Assembly: GCF_000247695.1 (NCBI RefSeq)
Contig: NW_004624732.1
Location: 20,138,857 to 20,202,856 of the forward strand
DNA length: 64,000 nucleotides
Direction of reading: 5' to 3'
From: Heterocephalus glaber
Taxonomy: Eukaryota; Chordata; Mammalia; Rodentia; Bathyergidae
The position numbers and the translations under genes are program-made. Of the stretch, positions 21,796 through 33,479 are shown one piece after another; positions within the stretch are counted from its first letter, which is position 1, and the number at the start of each line of letters is the position of its first letter. The notes below the pieces were generated by a model, which was not told where the DNA came from, did not search any database, and worked only from the letters and a program-made list of their open reading frames with translations.

Positions 21796-22984
21796 CAATT
21801 AGAGAGTTTTGCAGTTGATGATCGTGGCAACTACTTTAAAGCTTGGTTGTAACATGAGGTTGGAGGTAGAGATTTATGGGAAAACTTTATAGATGTTTCC
21901 TCTGATATCTACAAGAAAAAAAGGAATGTCTGGAGAGAATGAGACCCCAGGAATCTGGTGTTTGTCATGAACATGGCAGCTTCATAAATTTAGACCCCCT
22001 CCATTCAGAATTAGTGCCAATAAAATGTACTTGAATAAATTCTTCATGTTTTGAGTGATATTTTTTATAAGTAAATGTTGGCCTCTTTACAAGCTAGTAG
22101 GGTAAAGGGACAAAATTAATCTACAAAGAAGATACAGTATTACCCAACATTTTAGTGCTCTAATTGTGTGTGCTTGTTTACTACTAATTGAAAATGATTT
22201 TTTGGTAATTATTAAAATCAGGCAATTGCAGAAGAGAATGAGTGTGCTGTGAAGAAAAATAGTCATTTTTCATTTATGGCTATTCTGTAGCTCCTCAGCT
22301 CTTCCTGCCTCCCCACACGGGTTGCTCTGTAGTTGCTGTGCACAGGAAGTACTAAAATGAATATAGCAAGTGCTTCCTATGATTACCCACCATCTTTCAC
22401 AGCAATGTCCTCTAAAAGCTATAGAAAGTAAATTAAGAAAAACATAATTCTAGAGGGAAAAGAAACCCATGAACCATAACAAAATATCTAGAGCTGTGTA
22501 TTTCAGATTAAAAATTAAAAGTTAATATTTAAAGACTTCTGAGGAGTATTAAAGAGTGTTACCTTCTCTAATGAAACGCTTAATACCTATTAAGGGAAAC
22601 CTAACTCTTAGCACTACCTGCAGCCATTTGAACAAACTGAATTACCTTTAAATGCAGAGCTACACATAGGAACTGCTCTCACATCCACGGGAGCAAGGAG
22701 CTTTTTTGTTAGGCAACACTCAAGTTGCCAAGCAGAAGAGCTGGGTTGAAACATTTCTAACAGTCTCTAATCTTACATGTTTGAGAGATTTTAGTAGGAG
22801 CTCTATCCTCCTCCCAAATCCCACCACAGCTCTAAGCATTCAGCTAATAACTTGCCATACTAGATAGAACCTGACCACCAAAGTGGCCAACCCCTATGCT
22901 ATCAGCTCAATATCTGCATCACAATCAGAATTCCAAAATGGATAATACAATTGTATTATCCACCACTCAAATGTATCTACTCTC

Positions 22985-23205
22985 AGTTTTACAGCTGTAA
23001 ATAGTAGCTTCCTATGGTTTAAATTGAGTTTAAATTAATTAAAATTACATATAGCTAAAAATTGTGTTCTTCATTCACAATTACTACATTCACTTCAAAT
23101 GTTCCATAGCCATGTGTTACCCGAGGCTGCCGTGCAGACAGTGTACCTATAGAACATTTCAGCCATTACAGTGAGTTTTATTGGACAGTGCTCATTAGGG
23201 AATGC
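22985..23205. mobile_element. hAT-like non-autonomous DNA transposon, copy B
   Basis: tttaaattaattaaaattac at the centre, then ttcaaatgttccatagccat, ctatagaacatttcagccat and ttggacagtgctc near the end. Same layout as 12870 and 45115. Confidence 0.58.
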
Positions 23206-23339
23206 ATTTGGAATTTTTAAAAATTCATTTAAAACTTGTATCCAGAAATCAATAAATGTGAAATAACTTCTCATAACTTGTGGTATGTATAATGCCTATA
23301 TAGTAAACAGATTTTATCCTAGCTTCAAAGCTCCAGTGT

Positions 23340-23458
23340 CTTACTTATATGCTGCTATGTGACAAATCACCCCCCAAAAGCTGTGGCTTTGAAGAACTAT
23401 TTTTTCTCAAACTCTTTTGGTTGACTGGGTCTCAGCTGGATTCTCTTCTATTCTTGTA
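23340..23458 (+). repeat. Old interspersed repeat fragment, family unresolved
   Basis: tatgctgctatgtgacaaat, caccccccaaaagctgtggc and gggtctcagctggattctct resemble a widespread mammalian repeat with a 'gctgcataacaaatcacc' motif. Sequence at 18260-18310 has a similar start. Confidence 0.4.
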
Positions 23459-23499
23459 GTCTATGGCCATACCACCCTGAATGCACCCGATCTCATCTT
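23459..23499 (+). pseudogene. 5S rRNA-derived fragment (5' 41 nt)
   Basis: gtctatggccataccaccct followed by gaatgcacccgatctcatct matches the 5' end of vertebrate 5S rRNA over 40 bases. There are four differences, all C-to-T or G-to-A at CpG sites, as expected from methylation decay. Bases after 23499 do not follow 5S. The internal promoter region is missing, so it is a dead fragment. Confidence 0.8.
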
Positions 23500-23522
23500 T
23501 TAGTCTTGTATCTCAAACTTCT

Positions 23523-23761
23523 TTTTTTGGGGGGGTTCTCTTTATTTTTGTCTTAATTTATAGTTCATTTTTATTCATTAAGTTTATTGGTACATTTTAT
23601 GTATAAACTATGATGACATTCATCTTTAGGAATTTGTACCTTTACATGATATATCTTGGTTCTTATTTTTTTTCCCATTCCTCTGCCCTCCCTTCAACCA
23701 GGAAAGGAACAAATATGAGAAAAGGAAAAAATGAAAACAAAGTCTTTGTAAATGGGGAGAG
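23523..23761 (-). mobile_element. LINE-1 3' end with internal inversion (twin priming)
   Basis: From 23575 the antisense 3' UTR runs (aagtttattggtacatttta ... ccctcccttcaacca). It then switches near 23700 to sense sequence (tatgagaaaaggaaaaaatg, aacaaagtctttgtaaatgg). The 17-bp duplication ttgtatctcaaacttct lies at 23506-23522 and 23762-23778. Confidence 0.88.
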
Positions 23762-23778
23762 TTGTATCTCAAACTTCT

Positions 23779-24164
23779 GCGATCAAGAGGTAGCTGGGGT
23801 TGGGTGACTCAGAAAACTGCACCCCTATATCTGGCTTGTGCAAAGGGATGGGTAGATGGGGCTCTGCTCCCTCTGTTTCTCTCTCCTTCACCCTCTTCCT
23901 GCACTGTTGTTGCAAGTCTTCTCCTTCTGCACATGGGCCATCTTTAGTGAATGTTTACCATTTCCCTATATGACATTATTCCACAAAGTGTTCCACTACT
24001 TCGGCTCACAGTTCTCTAAATTTCCTCAGGATTGATTTTCTTCTAGCCTTCCAGGGTTCACATTAGTGTTATGCGGTCTGTCAGATCCTTCTTGAGTTTA
24101 TGTCCTTTTCTCTATCTCACTCCTCCAATATATATTGTGCTTCTTAAAGGGATTGTATCATAAA
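23779..24164. other. Intronic stretch, probably old repeat continuation
   Basis: No exon seen. Weak resemblance to the tail of the repeat at 23340, but not assignable. Confidence 0.35.
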
Positions 24165-24510
24165 CACAGATGCTCCTCAATTTGAAATAGAGTCCTGCTA
24201 TACCCATGGTAACTTGAAAACATCCTGAGTAGAAAATATCTTTACTACTCCTAAACTACCAAGCATCCAAGTTGAGCACCACAGCTCACTGTAGAATGTA
24301 AATTGTTCACTTTCATGGTCACATAGCTGACTGGGAGCTGAAGCTGCTGCTTCTGCCCAGCACCATGGGTTAATCTATCAGATCATATATTACCAGTCAA
24401 GAAATAGATCCAAATTCAAACCTCCTAGTTCCTCCTGCGAGTCTATCATTTTCTCAACATTGTAAAGTCAAAAACCATCATTAAGTCGTGGACTATCTGT
24501 AACTACCTTT
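24165..24510 (+). mobile_element. Tigger-like (Tc/mariner) non-autonomous element
   Basis: atgctcctcaatttgaaata, tacccatggtaacttgaaaa, ctaaactaccaagcatccaa, tgactgggagctgaagctgc, gtaaagtcaaaaaccatcat and taagtcgtggactatctgta. It is the reverse orientation of the element at 17838. Confidence 0.65.
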
Positions 24511-24947
24511 TCCCCAACTGGTAGTATTTAGCTGAGTGCTCTGCACAAATTAAGGCATTAATAAAGAAAATATGGAATGAATACTCTCCTGCCCCAGAGA
24601 CCACTGTCTGTTCAAAAGTAGAAGAGTGCTCGCTCATTTCTAAGGAAGGCTGTATGGCAGGAGGCTTTCTTGGGCCAAGGGTTAAGCCCCAGGTGCAACT
24701 TTACTGTGCCTCCTATTCTCTAAAAAACAGTGTGAGGTTTTTTTCACAAAAATGTGGAGGGGACTTCAATCTATGAAAAAATAATTAATGGATAAGAAAT
24801 GAAAAAAATAAAGGGTAGCAACAGCAAAAAGTAAGAACTGAGGCTTATACCATGAGGCCTCTGAAGCTATCATTGGTTTGGAGTTGAGTGTTTAGCTTAT
24901 GTGCTCTTCCCACTTGCTCATAGCAACACTCAGTCACATAGGAGAAC

Positions 24948-25002
24948 ACACATGCACACACACACACATGCGCACACTCACATGTATACACACACTCCAG
25001 CT
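24948..25002. repeat. Imperfect (CA)n tract
   Basis: cacacatgcacacacacaca interrupted by tgcgcac and tgtatac. Confidence 0.8.
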
Positions 25003-25789
25003 TATCTTAGGTGCTGGATGTCTCCAGAGTCTTAAAAAGCATTAACCACATAGACACACTTGCCAATGAAGGCTGCCTAGATAATAAATTGCACTCGTTT
25101 TAGAAAACCTCAGTTGTAAGCAGTGCAATTTGCTTTACTGAAAATCCAGATTTTAGTGATTCAGGATTGAATGCTATAAAACTGCTTTTGTTGGCAGTAA
25201 AAATATTTTCACTACCTCAAGTCATCACAAACACCAAACGTAACTATTTTTCTTTCAATGCAGAGATTCCGGGATACTCAGCCTCATAACCTACAAGGAA
25301 AAAATTTTATCAGCTGCCTTAGCCTTTGACACAAATATTTCTATAGGTGATTGAGATGATCTATGTGGATACTAAGAAATAAAGTGTAAGCAGAAATGAG
25401 CCATTTTACAGTATTTATTCTGCACAACCTCCAAAATAGTGGAGAAGGCAAGAGCTGAGGCAGGAAAATGGAAATAATGTGTCTTCTTTAATTTATATGA
25501 GAGGTAAAAGAGAAACAAACCCCCTTCACTTTCGCACTTGGAATTAAAAAGAAGGATCCAAACAGATTTTCACCCAGGAGTACCTCAGCTCTCAAGTAAT
25601 TTATATTTTGAAGATGGAGAGGCCTTATTAACCAATTTGAAGACTGCGTACCTCAGGAGTTAGATAGAAAAGTACTGACATAAAGTTTTGATCCTTATGG
25701 CCGACTCAAGGGGTAGAATTGGTAATAAGAGCCAAGGAGGACCCTGACATCTGTTGAGGGCCACTGCAGATGTAGAGATGCCTGGCAAT
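25003..25789. other. Intronic stretch without recognised gene or repeat
   Basis: Nothing I recognise on either strand. Confidence 0.5.
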
Positions 25790-26012
25790 GAATGGGCAAG
25801 GCTCTGGGGCCAGGTGTCATTGACCTGTTCCCCATCTTCAGTACTCACTCCTTCAGTCACCTTGGTCAAGGTGCTTGACCTCGCAAACATCATTTTCCCC
25901 ACATGTAAAATGTACCTAATGGCAGTTCCTGCATTACAAACTTGTTGTAAGAAGTTAATGACATAATGCATGTAAATCACTGTACCTGTTCTGCACATAA
26001 AATTAATTCATT
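25790..26012 (+). mobile_element. MIR SINE, long remnant
   Basis: cttggtcaaggtgcttgacc, tcattttccccacatgtaaa and ttgtaagaagttaatgacat, then tgttctgcacataa. This is the MIR core and 3' half in order. The L1 at 26030 inserted next to its 3' end. Confidence 0.68.
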
Positions 26013-26029
26013 AAGAGTTATCCATAGTT

Positions 26030-26866
26030 TTTTTATATGTTTATTTGCTACTTCACTGGTCATTGAGATTTCACTTCATTCCAGAAAGAATGGCTGCTAT
26101 CAAGAAATCAGCCAATAACAAATGCTGGCGGGGGTGTGGGGAAAAAGGAACCCTTCTCCACTGTTCGGTGGGAGTGCAGACTGGTGCAACCACTGTGGAA
26201 ATCAGTGTGGAGATTCCTCAAAAAATGAGGATTAGAAGCCCTATTCGATCCAGCTATTCTCCTGCTGGGTATCCTCCCAAAAGAATTAAAAGCACCACAC
26301 CACACCAATATAGGTGCCCATGTTTATAACTGCACTGTTTGTAATAGCTAGATCTTGGAAACAGCCCACTTGTCCATCAACTGGTGACTGGATAAAGAAG
26401 ACTTTTTTTAATATAAAATGGAGTACTATTCATGCATAAAGAATGATAAACTAAAGACTTTTATAGCTAAATGGATGTACATTGAGACCATACTCTTAAG
26501 TGAAATAAATAGGATGCACATGTGTAAACACCAAATTGTCTCTCTGGTGTGAAAAACTGAAAGTGTAAATGAGGACCAAAATGTATAATAGATATTGTGA
26601 AATAGGAAGAAAATGTTCAAAGGGGAAGAGGAACTGGGTGGGGAGACAGGGGAAAGGAAATAAGGGAAAGAAAAAAATGAAAAAAGAAGGAAACAAAGCT
26701 TTTGAAAATAGGGAGGGATGGAGAGGTTGAAGGCAGGGAAGGGGAATGGGAAAAAATTAAAACTAAGATATATCTTATACAGGTACAAATTCCCAATTAT
26801 GAATGTCATCATAATGTATACCTAAAATGTACCAATAAACTTAAGGAATTAACAAAACACATAAAA
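26030..26866 (+). mobile_element. LINE-1, 5'-truncated, ORF2 end plus complete 3' UTR
   Basis: It starts near the end of ORF2 (gaatggctgctatcaagaaa, caaatgctggcgggggtgtg, ggaacccttctccactgttc), passes cagcccacttgtccatcaac and reaches the 3' UTR with a G-rich polypurine tract at about 26625-26760. It ends aatgtaccaataaac plus an A-rich tail. A 17-bp duplication with two mismatches (aagagttatccatagtt, 26013-26029; 26867-26883) bounds it. This is the longest copy of the recent L1 family here and defines its 3' UTR. Open frames inside are broken. Confidence 0.9.
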
Positions 26867-26884
26867 AAGAGTTATCTGTAGTTA

Positions 26885-27030
26885 GTATGGGTAGGTTTCT
26901 CTCATGTAATCTGCATAATTAGAACCATTCCACAAGGTGGTACTATCCTCACTCTACACATAATGAAATTAAGTCTCAATGACTTCCCAAGGTCACACAC
27001 CCATCAAAGTCTTTCACTGACCCAAAAGTC
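26885..27030 (-). repeat. MIR remnant
   Basis: Antisense order ctcatgtaatctgcataatt, ggtggtactatcctcactct, aattaagtctcaatgacttc and ccaaggtcacacaccc. Confidence 0.6.
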
Positions 27031-27059
27031 CATGTATCAAGCCAGTATGGCCACTAGGC

Positions 27060-27505
27060 CTACTGACATCATCAAGTGTAAAGAAGAAAAGTTATTTTGG
27101 CTAATGGTTTCAGAGGCCTTAGTCCATGGTTGTTGCTTCCATTGTTGTAGGCCTGAAGTAAGGCAGAAAATCAACTGAATCAACTGCTCACCTCAGAGCT
27201 GCCAGGAAACCAAGAGAGAGAGAGAGAGGAGGGAGAGAGAGAGAGAGAGAGTAGATGAAAAGACTTGGGACCAGCTATAGTACCCAAAGTCACACCCCTA
27301 TGACCTGCTCCATTAAACTAGACCAACCTCCTTCTTCCGTCACTTCACTTCTCACTAGTGCCTTCAAACTATGATCTCATTGATGGATTAATCAACTGAT
27401 GAATTTAGAGCCCTCATGATCAATCACCTTCTAAAAGCCCCACTTCTGAAAACCTTAGACTTCTGAGGGACATTTTAGATCTACACCACAACAAAAAGTA
27501 GCTGA
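27060..27505 (+). repeat. ~400-bp rodent interspersed repeat, copy 3, with internal (GA)n
   Basis: agttattttggctaatggtt, tcagaggccttagtccatgg, then a GA microsatellite at 27209-27251 in the position where other copies have an imperfect GA stretch, then ctgatgaatttagagccctc and cttctgagggacattttaga. Confidence 0.68.
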
Positions 27506-28602
27506 TTCCAGTTTACAAAAAAGAAGTAACTCTCCAAATACCAAACAATAGCCACTCTCAGAGTTTAGGCATACTGTAAGGGCAGTTAAAATTTCAACAA
27601 GTCAAATGTTCAATAAAACTCAGTGAGTAAATAAAAAAATGGTTAGTATAAATTAGCTCTGCCATTTTCGCTGCAATATAATGCATTTAGCACATTCTTA
27701 GTAACTAAGCTTGTCAGCTCTGGACTCAAAGCCTGTGGCCGAGCCCCTGGTGAGTGTGCATTCAGACACTGGCAAGACCACATGCTAACAGCACTTTGCT
27801 GGCTTCATTTGTTTGAGTGTCCACAGCCCTGTACCACAGACCACAGTTCCTGTCATTTCGGGGAACTTCTGTTTATATATTCAGCTTTGGCTTCCTTCCC
27901 CTACCCAGATTCTCCATAATGACAATGGTCTAATGGACCGTTATACTTTGCTAATTTACCTATTAATTTTGCAAATTGTCTGTTTCATGGAAGATAATCC
28001 TTATCCTTTGGAAACATGACATTCTTCAGTACAGTCTGGCTTCAAGGCCTTACACAGAGAAGGAAAACTGAATTGTCCAAGGTGGCTTTCACAGCTTACT
28101 ACCCCCCAGTGGCATCATGCAGACAAAACCTTAGTCAATGAATTTAGGTGATTGGTCGGTCAATAAACGTTAGTTGCCTAACACTTCTTTTCTTCTCTAT
28201 ATCAGGAAAATGGTGAAGAACCAGGTACATATATAACCTGCTGTTCCAGACTTCACTGGGAGGTGCAATGCAACATGAGCAAATCCACAAATATCCCTCT
28301 GTTTCTGATGATTAATAGAGCAGGAAAATAAACATCAATTACTTTGATGAGTGGTGCCTTGTATGTTTCCTTGTTTAAAAAGACTGCAATGACCAATCAT
28401 GCAGTCTAATGTGAAAACCTACACAATGTTTTGGGAAAAGGTGGACACATGGACCTCCGCAGCTGGTGTTCAGCCTTCAGCCAGAGTACACTTACAAAAA
28501 CTCATCAGTAATTCAGATTAACATATAAAGTACTCTTTTTCATTTTCTGAAAATAGTTGATTTTACCCTAGTAAAATTTTCTGACTTTAAAACAAATATC
28601 TT
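27506..28602. other. Intronic stretch without recognised gene
   Basis: No exon or recent repeat recognised. Confidence 0.5.
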
Positions 28603-28745
28603 AGCTGGGGATAGTAACATTCACTTGTAATTCAGACCAGTTGGGAGGCTGAGGCTGAATGATCATAAGTTCAAGTCCAGCACCCTAACTATATAATAAG
28701 ATCCCATTTCAAAACAAACAAACAAACAACAACAACAATAACAAA
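28603..28745 (+). mobile_element. B1-like SINE with AAC-rich tail
   Basis: ttgggaggctgaggctgaat, gttcaagtccagcaccctaa and aagatcccatttcaaaac, followed by an (aaac)n/(aac)n tail. Confidence 0.75.
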
Positions 28746-29005
28746 CGTCTTAAACGCACATAAGCATTACCACTACTACCACTGATGGCAACAACAAAAA
28801 CCTAGTCACTTTGGATAGATGAGAAAGTTTATGATGATCACTATTGTCATTTACATTTAATAAGAAAATATTAAATGTTTGAAACAGTTCATTTTCTTAT
28901 GTACATAAAATAGCCAGTATTCCATTTTTTATACGTTTAATTATCCAACATCCTCTTCAGCCACTGGCAAGAAGGTACAGTTCATTTCAAACCCTGAGTA
29001 GAGGA

Positions 29006-29080
29006 TGGGGTTATAGCTCAGTGACAGAGTACTTGCCTATCATATGTGGGGCCCTGGGTTCCATCTTCAGCACAAAAACT
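29006..29080 (+). mobile_element. ID SINE, classic (older) form
   Basis: aggatggggttatagctcag, agagtacttgcctatcatat and gccctgggttccatcttcag. Confidence 0.82.
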
Positions 29081-29084
29081 AAAA

Positions 29085-29230
29085 TCATCATCATAATAAT
29101 GATAACAGAGCTCAGCAAGGGTGACAAGTGCTTGTAGTCCTACCTACTCAGGAGGCTGAGAGAGAAGGCTCATTTGAGTATAGGAGTTTGAGGTCAGTCA
29201 GGACAATAGAGACACTGTTTCAAAAAGAAA
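29085..29230 (+). mobile_element. B1-like SINE
   Basis: cttgtagtcctacctactca, ggaggctgagagagaaggct and ggagtttgaggtcagtcagg. It follows the ID directly, the reverse of the B1-dID order, so these are likely two separate insertions. Confidence 0.72.
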
Positions 29231-31129
29231 ATTCTGAAAGGAAAAATTAATAAGTAATAAAATCAGCACTTCTTTTGAAATTTCAGAGAGAGAAATTTGA
29301 TAAATTTACTCCCCATCTAAAACAACAAAAATACAGGGAAAACAACTGAAATCAATCACTTCAGAATTCTAGCAATTAACCTAAGGCACAGGGAGAAATG
29401 AAAATTCCCTAACCAAATGAAACCACTGAGCCTCAGTAAGATAGTGGGTATGTCACTTTCTCATCTGCCCTCCCTCCCCAGGTGAGTAGCCACTTCCCCA
29501 GAAACCTGCAGCCTTACAGACTACAGGGAAGAGCTGAGCCCTTCTGGGGCTCCACTAAGGGACTATCATCAAGGTACATTCAACATTTGGGGCAAACTCA
29601 CACTTCCCTGGGAAAATCTCCATTCTTGGAGTGTAATGGCTATGCAATTTAACTCAGGACTCAGCTGGATTGGGTGGGAAGGTGGAGGGACCAACTCACT
29701 GGCATTACAAACTACAGCAGACTGTAGTAACATCTCAGCTACATAAGGGAGTGATTTCAACTGGAGCAAGCAAGGAATTGGTGTGGAATTCAGTAGGAAA
29801 TCTTAGGGAACCTGAAGGAAGTAGAAACTTTAAAAAAAGTTCCTACACGTTCTCAGCAATCTCCAAGCTTCTCTCATGTGCAAGAAAATGCACCTACCCA
29901 TAAATAGAGCGGGCCATTCAATCACTTCTCACTGATCTTGAGGCTTTGCCCAAGGATAAATGAAAACTAAGTCTACCTTATAAAATACTTCAGTGCAAAG
30001 TACCTAAAGTACCCTGATCACCTTGGGAAAGGGTGGAAATATACAGACATAGCATTTACCAAAATCTTCTCACCAACCAGTGGCTCTTTACTAAATTACA
30101 CTGACTCAGGCGTGACTTCTAGGAACTCAGGTCTACAAAAAATAAAATAAAATAAAAAATCCTATCAGAGAGCTTGGAGGGTTTAAGTTGCTGGAAATAT
30201 AGAATATACAAAATTGGTGAAGGAAAGTCAGTAAATGAATAAGCAGTGACAAGAAAAACAACAACAGCAATAAGCCTCAGGGTGTGGAAAAATCTGATAA
30301 AGTTGTTGTAATAAATTATCAAATGTCCAGCTTTCCATGAATAGTCATGAGCTGCACAATGAGGAAAAATAAGATGAGAGAAAAAAAGTGACCACCAAAA
30401 AAACGTCCCTGAGAACTCCCAGATTTTACACTTAGTAAAAACGGAGCTTGGTCCTACAAGGACCTCTGACCAAGGTGGCCTTTCTGGATCTTGGGTTTGG
30501 TACAATAACCAGTCTGTCATCTGGAAAAAGCTTACTGTGCCACTATGTGCCAGATGGAGTGCACAGCACAGGAATATGATTGGGGATAATAATTCATTCT
30601 TACCTTTCCTGGACACTGTACTCTTGTAGATGACTTAACTTAGTAAAAGGAGAGGAAATGCATTGTTATAAGGAGCAACTGCAGAGGGCGATGCTATGAA
30701 AGGGCAAAGCTGAGACAAGAAGAATTTAATATGGCCTAAGAGGTGCCAGAAGATACTGTATTCCAGGAGATATGGCATCTGCTGAATCTTCAGGAATAAA
30801 GGAGTCTGGATGACCTCCATCTGAATGAAAAACTTGAACGATAGTTTTTGAAGAAATCTGAATAGGAACACTAGATTTTTTTTGATATTCATTTGAAAGC
30901 CAAATTATAAGTTTCACTCCTTCAAGTCTTCAAAATGGATTGCAGAAGGCAGTGTGTCTACATGGTAAAAAAGAGGGTGTGGACTGAGGGATCCAGCTGC
31001 AGAGCTGGACTGATATTCAACCTTTTGAACACAGATAATCACATAGCCAAAGTAGTCAGTAGGGAAATGCATTTAGCTTTAAATATAAAAGAAACATTAA
31101 TAAGAAATGGCATCATTATCCAGAAAGTT
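29231..31129. other. Intronic stretch; possible very old L1 sequence, no gene
   Basis: Sequence at 29340-30600 has the mixed GC texture of an ancient L1 5' region, but I cannot align it by eye. Open frames at 30119-30616 and 30635-30892 (minus) are hydrophobic, T-rich translations without domains. Confidence 0.35.
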
Positions 31130-31290
31130 GGGTTCTAGGATCAGCTCTGTCACCTATTATGATTAGATGTTAGGAAGTTTCACAGCTTCTACTCCTTCAT
31201 CCATAAAATGGAAATTTAAAGAGTGCCTTTTCTCAGTCTCTCATAGGGTTGCTGGAAGAATCACCATCTGTGATTGCTTTGTAAACATTT
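31130..31290 (+). mobile_element. MIR SINE remnant
   Basis: gttgggttctaggatcagct, ctgtcacctattatgattag, cttcatccataaaatggaaa and tcatagggttgctggaagaa. MIR core to 3' half. Confidence 0.65.
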
Positions 31291-31296
31291 TTTCCT

Positions 31297-31580
31297 TAAA
31301 TTCTTTTATTGGTACATTTTAAGTATACATTTACATTTATCATTGGGTGCTTGTACTTGTACATGATGTATCTTGGTTCTTATTTTTTCCCCATTACCTG
31401 TATGCCCACCACCCCCTCCACCCTTCCCTATTTACACAGACTTCATTTCCATTTTTTTCCTTTTCTCATAATTTTTCCTTTCCCTTCTTTCCTTTCCCCT
31501 TCCCCTTCTACTACTCTGACCCCTTTGGACCTTTTCTTCCTATTTCAAATTATCAATTATTTGTTTTAATCATTAAACTT
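31297..31580 (-). mobile_element. LINE-1 3' end, 5'-truncated
   Basis: ttcttttattggtacatttt, then taagtatac, tgtacatgatgtatcttggt, the C/T-rich tract and ttcctatttcaaattatcaa. Same family and a similar truncation point to the copy at 35341. Confidence 0.85.
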
Positions 31581-33479
31581 TGAAGTACTTTAAAATCAAA
31601 AGATGGTACAATAATGGTATTAACAATTAGTTTCAATAGCAATAGAAACTGAGGTGGCATGGCCAGCTATTTCTATTATGAAAGAACAAAACCCTTGGGT
31701 CTTAAGCACTGCTTTATTGATGTGTGCACCAGCAGCTGGGGCCAGTTCTTAGCTCAACTCTGGCAGGATCTTTTGTTTACCAAGTTCCTTTATTTCACTT
31801 GTCACAAAAATGCCTCCCCAAACTGAAGGTATTGCATAAATCTGTGCCTTCTCAATTTATGTCCGTCTTGTGGCTTTGCCTCTGGCCATTTGTCCCTCCA
31901 ATGAGGATAATATAGGCAGAGCTGACTTTTCCTTCTTTGCTTTCCTGCCTGAAATAGGTTTTTAGCAGAAATTTTAGCATGTCCTACCTGCCAGATGTTT
32001 GGAACTGCAATAAAAGGTGCTTATAGTTCACTTTATATTATAAACATCTAATGAGTACATATGACATAGCAAGTATTGTATGCTAAGAGGATGCAAAGAA
32101 GTCAGCAGACATTTTTCTCCTCCTTGAGGAAATTCATATTAAGGTAAAGGGATAGAGAAGCAACAGTTTACAAACTAATGGACAATAAGGCTGGAGAAAA
32201 TATCAGTATGTGCATATAAGTAGCTCAGAGATGCCAAATACCCAGCCCCAAAGCACTGACATGGCAAGATCAGGCACACTCCCTTCATAGCCTTCCCTTC
32301 ACTTAGTAGAGGACTCATAAGGAAACTACAGTTTCAATGTTTCTGCCCTCATACCAACAGTCCTACTTGAAACTATCAGCTCCCATTATAGGAGAGGCCT
32401 TGAACAAAGCTGAACACTAAGTTCTCTACTAGGCTACAAATCCTCACATTTTGGAAGCATTCCAGGATGGGAAAGGAAGGACCTCCAAACACCTGTATTT
32501 CCAAAATGCAATGAGAATATTGTCCACAAGGATAACAAATTATTTTTCAAATCTCTGGAAAATAACCAAAGACCTAACAATCTAAGAAATGTTTGTTTAA
32601 GAAAAATAGTTGAGCCTCAGTAATTACTAACAGCAAGCTAAATAGTGTTTTCAGTGGCCTTATGCCCATCTTCTCCTTAACTCCATGACAGAATGGAAAA
32701 CTAGCAGTCTCACAAGTGCAGTGGCCTGGACCAAAATCCACTAAAGGGAGCAGAATGACTTTGGTATCCATCCCTGAAGAAGCTCCACAACAGAGAGCTT
32801 TCTCTATTTGACCTTTGTCAAAGCTCCTTGTAAAACATTCTTTTCAAGCTGTCTCTGTGTTACCTGACTCATACCTCACTCCATGTAAACAGCACTACCC
32901 TAGGGTATTGCAAACAATCAGTGGCAAGTGCTTAATATTGCAGCTGCCCACAGTAGTGATGTCATTTGGGAGTAATAAGAGGTTAACTAAAATTGTTAAA
33001 GGAAAAATTGAAGATGTCCACATATAGCTCTGCAAAACCTCAGGTTGTTTTTGAGAATTCACAGTATATGCACATGGACAGAGTTGTAAACATCTTCAGA
33101 AGAGAAATAAAAATGGATCTCCCTCCCCTCAAGGATTTACAGATGTACTCTGTGAAGGTTAAGGCATCATAGTGCTCAGCATACTCTGGGATCCTTTCAG
33201 AAAAGACAAGAACCTTCACTGGTTTGGAGAAATTAAAGAAATGGGCTAATGATTAGCTTTAAACAATTTTGACTCAGCAGAGAACTCAGTGCCCATACAT
33301 GAAAAAGAATGTAGAAATTTTCAGGGTTAGTAATGTCACTAAAAAACCAACATCAGCAAAAATAAAAGTAACAAATAGCAACAAATAAAATTTAGAGGTG
33401 GGGAATATGAATTTTAGAGTTAATGCATTACTCTTTCTAAATTTTCCAATTTTTAAGAAGAAATTACAAGACACAAACA
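31581..33479. other. Intronic stretch without recognised gene
   Basis: Mostly unique. A weak LINE2/MIR3-like patch (taatgagtacatatgacata, then agtattgtatgctaagagga) lies at about 32045-32175. Confidence 0.45.

Noticed and set aside
30119..30616. 165-codon open frame on the minus strand, hydrophobic
   Set aside because: It is the translation of an A-rich plus strand; the apparent membrane segments come from T-rich codons. No family recognised.
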